DNA of 64,000 nt from Blastocatellia bacterium (GTDB lineage Bacteria > Acidobacteriota > Blastocatellia > Pyrinomonadales > Pyrinomonadaceae). Where the stretch lies: contig JACCVY010000257.1 in NCBI GenBank assembly GCA_013697915.1, positions 1-64,000 on the forward strand, given 5' to 3'. Shown piece after piece: positions 58,678-64,000 of this stretch; position 1 is the first letter of the stretch; the number at the start of each line of letters is the position of its first letter. The position numbers were made by a program, and so were the translations under genes. The notes beneath the pieces were generated by a model that was not told where the DNA came from, ran no database searches, and was given only the letters and a program-made list of their open reading frames with translations.

Positions 58678-60849
58678 ATGAAAACCTTCTACGTAACAAC
58701 CCCCATCTACTACGCCAACAGCCTGCCGCATCTTGGCCATCTCTACACGATGATTGTGGCCGACACGATCGCGCGTCACAAACGCCAGCAGGGAATTGAA
58801 ACGTTCTTTCTCACCGGCACCGACGAACACGGTATCAACATCGAGCGCGCTGCCCAGCGGAATAATCGAACGCCCAAAGAGCAAGCCGATTACGTTGTCA
58901 GTTACTTCAAGAAGATGACGGCCCAGTTTGGTCTGGATACAGAACACTGCGGCTACGACATTTTCATGCGCACCAGCGAGCCTTTTCACTACGAGGGTGT
59001 GAGCGAGTTTTGGCGGCGCGCTGCCCGAGCGAAAACGCCCAAGGGTAATGACGCGATTTACAAGGGTCACTATGCGGGCTGGTTTTGCGCGGCCTGCGCT
59101 GCCTATAAGACCGAAGATGAATATGCAAAGCCCCGGAACGCCGGGGACCCGCCAACCTGTCTGATCCACGACCTGGCGCTCGATCGTATTTCCGAGGATA
59201 GTTATTTCTTTCGACTGTCCGACTATGGCGATGCGTTGCTGGAGCTTTACGAATCACGCCCCGATTTTGTGCAACCGGAAACGCGGAAGAATGAAGTCAC
59301 CAGCTTTGTGCGCGGCGGACTACAAGATCTTTCGGTCAGCCGTTTGCAGAGTTCGGTGAGTTGGGGTGTGCCCGTGCCGGACGATCCTGACCACACAATG
59401 TATGTTTGGTTTGATGCGCTTACGAACTACATCACCGCGATTGGTTTTGGCAACGAGCAACAGAATCGTGCCGTCGGTTTTGAAAAATTCTGGCCGGCAC
59501 TGCATCTGGTTGGTAAAGACATTCTGCGCTTCCATGCTGTCTATTGGCCCGCCTTCCTGATGGCGGCGGGCGTCGAACAACCGCGCGGCATTGTGGCGCA
59601 TGGCATGTGGCTCGATCCGAACGGCAGAAAAATGTCCAAGACGTTAGGTAACACGATCGAGCTGGACGTGCTTGGCAAATATTTTTCAGTGGATGCGATT
59701 CGTTATTTTTGTTTACGCGAAATGGTGTTCGGCCAGGATGGGCGCTTTGGTTATGAAGCAGTGATCGATCGCGCCAACAGTGATTTGGCCGGCGGACTGG
59801 GCAATCTTTCCAGCCGCACGTTGACGATGATTACGCGTTACAACAGCGGCCGCGTGCCTTCAGGTGTGATCTCGGAAGATAAACTGCTGCTGGCAAAACG
59901 CGCCGGCGTGGACACCGACGCCACCACAATTGCGGGCTTCATCGAGCACGCGCGCGTACAATATCTGCAGCATCTTGAAACCTATTCATTTAGTCGCGCG
60001 CTGGAAACAGCCTGGTCCATTGTCGCGCGCGTCGACAAAATGATCAGCAAAGCGAAGCCCTGGGAGCTCGCCAAAGATATCAACCAAACTCAGACCCTGG
60101 GTGCGGTATTGTATCGCGCCGCGGAAACGCTGCGTTGGTTATGCGTCATGCTCTATCCGGTGATGCCGGCGGCAACGCTGGAAATTTGGCGACAGCTGAA
60201 TCTCAGCGAGAAGCTACCCGAGCTGGATCCGGCAAAACTTAAATGGGGTGAACTCAAGGAAGAGGCGCCAATCGGCGAAGTAAAACCGATCTTCCCGCGC
60301 ATCGATAAAGCAAAAACCATGGACGAGATAAATCGAAAGTCAGAGGTCGGAAGTCAGAAGTCAGAAGTCGGAAGGCAAGGGTCAGAAACGCATTCCGGCC
60401 AACATGCAACGGAAGCGGATGCGGTTCCAGGTGCTTCGCAAGCAGAAACCAAACCGGCTGCGCCACAACACGGCGCGACGGAAGCCGATGCCGTACCGGG
60501 CGCAGAAGGCCTCGCGAACTTAATCGATATCACCGACTTCACCAAAGTGGAACTTCGTGTGGGCCAGGTCTTAACAGCAGCGCGCATTCCAAAATCCGAT
60601 AAGCTGCTGCTGTTGAGCGTGGACATTGGAGAACAGCAGCCGCGCCAGATTCTGGCGGGGATCGCGGAGCATTACACGCCGGAAGAGCTGACGGGGCGCA
60701 AGATTGCGGTCGTTGCCAACCTCAAACCACGAAAAATGCGCGGCCATGAATCGCAAGGTATGTTGCTCGCTGCATCGGTTGGCGACGGCGACAAACCCGT
60801 GCTTGCTACCTTTGTTGATGATGTTCCCAACGGCGCCCGTCTGAAGTAA
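58678..60849 (+). CDS. metG: Methionyl-tRNA synthetase with C-terminal tRNA-binding domain
   Basis: This 723-residue class I synthetase has YYANSLPHLGHLYTMIVAD (HIGH motif, residues about 12-30), a zinc-type connective region (WFCAACAAYKTEDEYA), GRKMSKTLGN near residue 317, and an anticodon-binding helical domain. The C-terminal 110 residues are an EMAP/Trbp111-like tRNA-binding OB fold (FTKVELRVGQVLTAARIPKSDKLLLLSVDIGE). The linker between them (about residues 553-610) is translated from a heptanucleotide array, giving the repeat KSEVGSQ, KSEVGRQ, and then two copies of ATEADAVPGA. No Shine-Dalgarno site is present. Confidence 0.96.
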   Translation: MKTFYVTTPIYYANSLPHLGHLYTMIVADTIARHKRQQGIETFFLTGTDEHGINIERAAQRNNRTPKEQADYVVSYFKKMTAQFGLDTEHCGYDIFMRTSEPFHYEGVSEFWRRAARAKTPKGNDAIYKGHYAGWFCAACAAYKTEDEYAKPRNAGDPPTCLIHDLALDRISEDSYFFRLSDYGDALLELYESRPDFVQPETRKNEVTSFVRGGLQDLSVSRLQSSVSWGVPVPDDPDHTMYVWFDALTNYITAIGFGNEQQNRAVGFEKFWPALHLVGKDILRFHAVYWPAFLMAAGVEQPRGIVAHGMWLDPNGRKMSKTLGNTIELDVLGKYFSVDAIRYFCLREMVFGQDGRFGYEAVIDRANSDLAGGLGNLSSRTLTMITRYNSGRVPSGVISEDKLLLAKRAGVDTDATTIAGFIEHARVQYLQHLETYSFSRALETAWSIVARVDKMISKAKPWELAKDINQTQTLGAVLYRAAETLRWLCVMLYPVMPAATLEIWRQLNLSEKLPELDPAKLKWGELKEEAPIGEVKPIFPRIDKAKTMDEINRKSEVGSQKSEVGRQGSETHSGQHATEADAVPGASQAETKPAAPQHGATEADAVPGAEGLANLIDITDFTKVELRVGQVLTAARIPKSDKLLLLSVDIGEQQPRQILAGIAEHYTPEELTGRKIAVVANLKPRKMRGHESQGMLLAASVGDGDKPVLATFVDDVPNGARLK
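60335..60390 (+). repeat. Eight-unit heptanucleotide array inside metG
   Basis: Units GAAAGTC, AGAGGTC, GGAAGTC, AGAAGTC, AGAAGTC, GGAAGGC, AAGGGTC, AGAAACG run without a break from 60335 to 60390. They are the same family as the array at 36668-36895. Being in frame, 21 nt give a 7-residue period in the protein. A direct repeat encoding ATEADAVPGA follows at about 60406-60435 and 60475-60504. Confidence 0.9.
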
Positions 60850-60997
60850 CCATGGGTGTTTCTAGTTTGTCTTTCTCTCACTAATGGTGGCGAGTAGTTA
60901 AAGAAACACGCGATTTTTGCCCTCGCCTGGATTATTATCTTCGCAAACAGAACTCAACTGGACTCATCATTTACTCAAACCTCAAGGAGAAAACGTC

Positions 60998-61417
60998 ATG
61001 AACAAAATCGCAAACATCGTCGCGACTCTTCGCTACGGTGGCAGCGTTGCTTCGTCGGAGTTCAACGATCTGCCCGCCGTTCACGCGAACGCGGCGCCTT
61101 CAATTGAAAACTGGCAAATGAATTTTGCAGGAGGCACGCTCAGTGGCTCGTGCCAGATCACTTCGGACCGGCCGATCACAGGCGCCGGGCTGCTTGCCTA
61201 CTCAGAAGACGGTGTCACATTTTACTTCGGGACTTATTGCTCGATGACTGATGCCAAAAACCAAACCAACGACACCCTGGCGCTGCCGACGGCGAGTACT
61301 GCGCTCTTCAACCCGGACACCAACGGGCGCAATGTCATGGGGATAGTTTACGGCGAATTGGTCGGCACGGATGGAAAACTAATCCCATTCAGTCAACAAC
61401 AGAACTTCACTGTTTGA
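60998..61417 (+). CDS. Hypothetical protein
   Basis: This 139-residue protein is not recognised. ATG 60998 is chosen because AAGGAGA lies 8 nt upstream. The sequence has no signal peptide or membrane segment. It is rich in small and polar residues with a beta-strand look (MNFAGGTLSGSCQITSDRPITGAGLLAYSEDGVTFYFGTYCS). It has two cysteines about 28 residues apart. It could be a small beta-sandwich protein. The flanking genes (metG, tatD) say nothing about its role. Confidence 0.6.
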   Translation: MNKIANIVATLRYGGSVASSEFNDLPAVHANAAPSIENWQMNFAGGTLSGSCQITSDRPITGAGLLAYSEDGVTFYFGTYCSMTDAKNQTNDTLALPTASTALFNPDTNGRNVMGIVYGELVGTDGKLIPFSQQQNFTV

Positions 61418-61430
61418 AGAACTTTGAGAT

Positions 61431-61518
61431 ATCCGCAGATTACAAAGATTCCGCCGATTCTGTAAAAGCAGATGTGTTTCCGTCTTTTTGATCGGTGTAA
61501 TCGTCGTAATCTGAGGAT
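61431..61518. repeat. Inverted repeat, ATCCGCAGATTAC
   Basis: ATCCGCAGATTAC (61431-61443) is inverted with one mismatch at GTAATCTGAGGAT (61506-61518), and pairing continues weakly inward. Units of about 8-9 nt (GATTACAAA, CGATT) resemble the array repeats but the 7-nt period is lost. Confidence 0.6.
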
Positions 61519-61629
61519 TTAGTTCATACCAACCGAGCGCATTGCGCCGCCGCCAACCACCGAGTCATCTAACAACCATTTCTTATTGGCTGGCGCTGAC
61601 GGAGCGGAATAAAGTAACTTGCCGACCTG

Positions 61630-62424
61630 ATGTTCATTGATTCGCACGCACACATTGATGGGCCGGAGTTTGACGCGGATCGTGATGAAGTCATCCAACG
61701 TGCGCGCGACGCTGGGGTTTCTGTGATTCTCAACGTCGGTACGGGCGATCCGAACAGCGGCGCACTCGAGCGGTCGGTTGATCTGACATCGCGCAGCGGA
61801 AATGTTTATGGGGCGGTCGGCACACATCCTCATGATGCACGTCTCTACGACAACTCGGCTGAAGACAAAATCAGAAAACTCATCAATGATCATTCACGCG
61901 TTATCGCTTGGGGTGAGATCGGCCTCGACTTTCACTACGACAACTCGCCTCGTGAGGTGCAGCTAGACGTTTTCCGCCGGCAATTAAGGTCCGCGCGCGG
62001 ATTGAAAGTTCCGGTGATCGTTCACACACGCGAGGCGGAAGTCGAAACGATTGAAGCGCTGCGAACAGAATGGTTCGGCCCGGGATTGGCTGGCATCATG
62101 CATTGCTTCAGCGGCAGTCAGTGGCTGGCGGAGCAGGCAATCGAACTGGGAATGCTAATTTCCTTTTCCGGAATCCTTACGTTCAAGAAGGCAGATGACT
62201 TGCGCGCCATTGCGCGACGTGTTCCGCTGGATCAGTTACTTATTGAAACTGACTGTCCTTACCTGACGCCCGTACCCTATCGCGGAAAACGAAACGAGCC
62301 AGCCTATGTGGTTGAAGTGGCGCGGTGCCTCGCAGAATTGCGTGAAATTAGCCTGGATGAGATTGCTAATATTACTACCGCGAATTTCACTCGCTTGTTC
62401 GGATTGCCTACCCCTCTCTCCTAG
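61630..62424 (+). CDS. tatD: TatD-family metal-dependent DNase
   Basis: This 264-residue TIM-barrel hydrolase removes nucleotides from DNA 3' ends. Metal ligands are in DSHAHIDGPEF (His-x-His), GEIGLDFHYD (Glu), PVIVHTREAE (His), GIMHCFSG (His) and LIETDCPYLTPVPYRGKRNEP (Asp). Length is normal. It lies upstream of yajQ after 92 bp. Confidence 0.94.
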   Translation: MFIDSHAHIDGPEFDADRDEVIQRARDAGVSVILNVGTGDPNSGALERSVDLTSRSGNVYGAVGTHPHDARLYDNSAEDKIRKLINDHSRVIAWGEIGLDFHYDNSPREVQLDVFRRQLRSARGLKVPVIVHTREAEVETIEALRTEWFGPGLAGIMHCFSGSQWLAEQAIELGMLISFSGILTFKKADDLRAIARRVPLDQLLIETDCPYLTPVPYRGKRNEPAYVVEVARCLAELREISLDEIANITTANFTRLFGLPTPLS

Positions 62425-62516
62425 CGACAACTTTCACATGCTCGCCGTTTGATGTTATTCTCAAAGGCCAAACAATCTTCCATTTTGATCGGCGTTATTG
62501 AGCACTTAAGACCGCA

Positions 62517-63014
62517 ATGGCCCAGCAAAATTCTTTCGACATCGTATCGCAGGTGGATCGCGCCGAAGTAACGAACGCGATTCAGCAAACCATCAAGGAG
62601 GTTCGCCAGCGCTTTGACTTCAAAGGCAGCACTGCGACCGTTGTCCTTGAAAAGGACGAGTTGATACTTAGCGCCGAAGACGAAACCAAGCTGCGGAATA
62701 TGAATGACATCCTGCAGCAGAAGCTGGTGCGACGCAGCGTGCCGCTCAAGGCTTTGAGTTACGGCACGGTCGATCCGGCAGCGGGCGGCAGCGTAAGGCA
62801 ACGAGCGCAGATTCAGCAGGGCATCCCGCAGGAGAAAGCCAAGGAAGTTGTAAAGTTCATCAAAGATTCGAAAGCGAAAGTTCAGGCATCGATTCAGGGT
62901 GATGTGGTGCGCGTTTCGGGTAAGGATCGCGACACCCTGCAGGACATTATTGCCAAACTCAAAGCGAAAGATTTTGGCATCGACATGCAATTTTCAAATT
63001 ACCGGACAAACTGA
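62517..63014 (+). CDS. yajQ: YajQ-family nucleotide-binding protein
   Basis: This 165-residue protein belongs to the UPF0234/YajQ family of two ferredoxin-like subdomains. The N-terminus NSFDIVSQVDRAEVTNAIQQTIKEVRQRFDFKGS is the family signature; the middle has LSYGTVDPAAGGSVRQRAQIQQGI and the end RVSGKDRDTLQDIIAKLKAKDFGIDMQFSNYR. Some members bind cyclic di-GMP, which would fit the GGDEF and HD-GYP proteins in the window. That activity is not universal for the family. Confidence 0.95.
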   Translation: MAQQNSFDIVSQVDRAEVTNAIQQTIKEVRQRFDFKGSTATVVLEKDELILSAEDETKLRNMNDILQQKLVRRSVPLKALSYGTVDPAAGGSVRQRAQIQQGIPQEKAKEVVKFIKDSKAKVQASIQGDVVRVSGKDRDTLQDIIAKLKAKDFGIDMQFSNYRTN

Positions 63015-63045
63015 TCCAAGCTATCGCCGCCAGCATTCAATACCA

Positions 63046-64000
63046 ATGCACGCAACCGAACAAAGCGCAGTACTTGAAGAGGCCAGGCTTTCGGCAAAGC
63101 GCATCTTCACGCTTATAGAGGCCGACCTGTTGCAGGTTGAGACGGAGTTTGAACGACAGGCGCAATCCAATGTTCAGGTGATTGCGTATCTGGGTGACTA
63201 CCTGCGCGAGTCAGGCGGCAAACGCGTCAGGCCGGCGCTTACGATTCTTTCCAACTACGCAGTTGGTGGCGATGGCTCGCGTTACAACTCCATTCGCATG
63301 GCAACGGTGATGGAGTTTTTGCACACAGCGACGCTGGTCCATGACGACATCATTGACAAAGCCGACACGCGCCGGAATCGCCCTACGGTTAACGCCCTTT
63401 ATGGAAATGAAACTGCGGTGCTAATGGGCGACTGGCTTTACATGTCTGCTTTTGAAACCAGCCTCGCCGAGCGATCGTTACCCATTCTCGACATTCTGAC
63501 GCGCGTCACCCGTAAGATGACTGAAGGCGAATTGCTTCAGTTGACGACCTTGAATCGCACCGATGTTTCTGAACAGCACTACCTCGACGTCATCCAACGG
63601 AAGACCGCGTATCTCTTCAGCGCCTGCTGCGAAGTGGGCGGCATACTCGGCAACGCCAGCGAACTCGAGCAGAAAGCGCTGGCCGATTATGGCTTTAATT
63701 TGGGCCTCGCATTCCAGTTAACGGATGACTTGTTGGACTTCACCTCGAGCGATGACACGCTGGGGAAGGGAGTTGGCGTCGACCTGCTGGGCGGCAAAGT
63801 AACCCTGCCCTTGATCTACTTGGTGGCCGCGGATTCTTCAGCGCGCGATTTAGTCGATACCGTTATGACTGACGGAAACTATGAGCAGGTTGAGCGACAA
63901 CGATTGTTCGCAGCGATGGAGCGCGTTGGCGCCCTCGACCGCGCCAGAAGTCGCGCGGACGAGTTTGCTGAAGCGGCGCGACGTGCGATCGGAAAGCTGC
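63046..64000 (+). CDS. Polyprenyl diphosphate synthase (partial, cut by window end)
   Basis: An open frame runs from ATG 63046 to the end of the window without a stop (about 318 codons). Translation gives the first aspartate-rich motif LVHDDIIDKADTRRNRPTV and the second LTDDLLDFTSSDDTLGKGVGVDLLGGKVTLPLIYL. FARM-side block GGKRVRPALTIL is also present. So it is a trans-isoprenyl diphosphate synthase of the octaprenyl/heptaprenyl (IspB/HepT) class, making the side chain of quinones or a related lipid. Only a short C-terminus is missing. Confidence 0.93.
   Translation, partial: MHATEQSAVLEEARLSAKRIFTLIEADLLQVETEFERQAQSNVQVIAYLGDYLRESGGKRVRPALTILSNYAVGGDGSRYNSIRMATVMEFLHTATLVHDDIIDKADTRRNRPTVNALYGNETAVLMGDWLYMSAFETSLAERSLPILDILTRVTRKMTEGELLQLTTLNRTDVSEQHYLDVIQRKTAYLFSACCEVGGILGNASELEQKALADYGFNLGLAFQLTDDLLDFTSSDDTLGKGVGVDLLGGKVTLPLIYLVAADSSARDLVDTVMTDGNYEQVERQRLFAAMERVGALDRARSRADEFAEAARRAIGKL

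Overview
The window reads as a chromosomal segment of an Acidobacteriota bacterium, most likely a Blastocatellia/Pyrinomonadales-type genome. That placement is inferred from gene content and style and was not checked against a database: mid-range GC, many secreted peptidases and peptide transporters, an actinobacterial-like FHA/PknB/PstP/RodA/PBP cluster, and a very high load of short palindromic repeats. No rRNA, tRNA, CRISPR array or prophage was seen.

Layout. 1-1.2 kb holds a decayed Y1 (RAYT/IS200-like) transposase with hairpin inverted ends. 1.2-9 kb holds a POT-family peptide transporter, a DPP-IV-like peptidase, mutM, an unlisted 50-aa DUF3309 protein, and a sugar-phosphate mutase/nucleotidyltransferase pair. 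9-20 kb is acyl-CoA and fatty acid metabolism: thiolase, 3-hydroxybutyryl-CoA dehydrogenase, yceD-rpmF-plsX-fabH-fabD-acpP-fabF (no fabG), then etfB-etfA. 20-32 kb holds a CusF-SCO1 lipoprotein, folD, coaE, and a dipeptide/oligopeptide ABC importer with two tandem binding lipoproteins followed by dppBCDF. 32-38 kb is a signalling island: PocR-GAF-GGDEF cyclase, a 748-aa STAND-like/HATPase fusion with a degenerate P-loop, a STAS protein and a GAF-HD-GYP phosphodiesterase. After an IS200-like element comes the minus-strand cluster fhaB-pbpA-rodA-pstP-pknB-fhaA (39-48 kb). 48-64 kb is housekeeping: an rRNA/tRNA methyltransferase, an EEP-fold hydrolase, a degenerate receiver, DAHP synthase, a broken RelE toxin with intact antitoxin, argS, larC, folE, an M28 peptidase, metG, tatD, yajQ and a polyprenyl synthase cut by the window end.

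The most unusual feature is the repeat landscape. About fifteen spacers, and the coding linkers of two genes, carry arrays of 7-nt units, mostly in two inverted arms around a unique loop. The unit sequence differs from locus to locus (ATTTGAC, AGTCAGT, AGAGGTC, GGTAAAT, and others) while the 7-nt period and hairpin layout stay the same. Several arrays run into stop or start codons of neighbouring genes. Inside metG an eight-unit array is translated as a 7-residue repeat. On top of this are at least five other dispersed palindromic families, one of which (two copies of 184-185 bp) shares its ends with the decayed Y1 transposon at 210-898.
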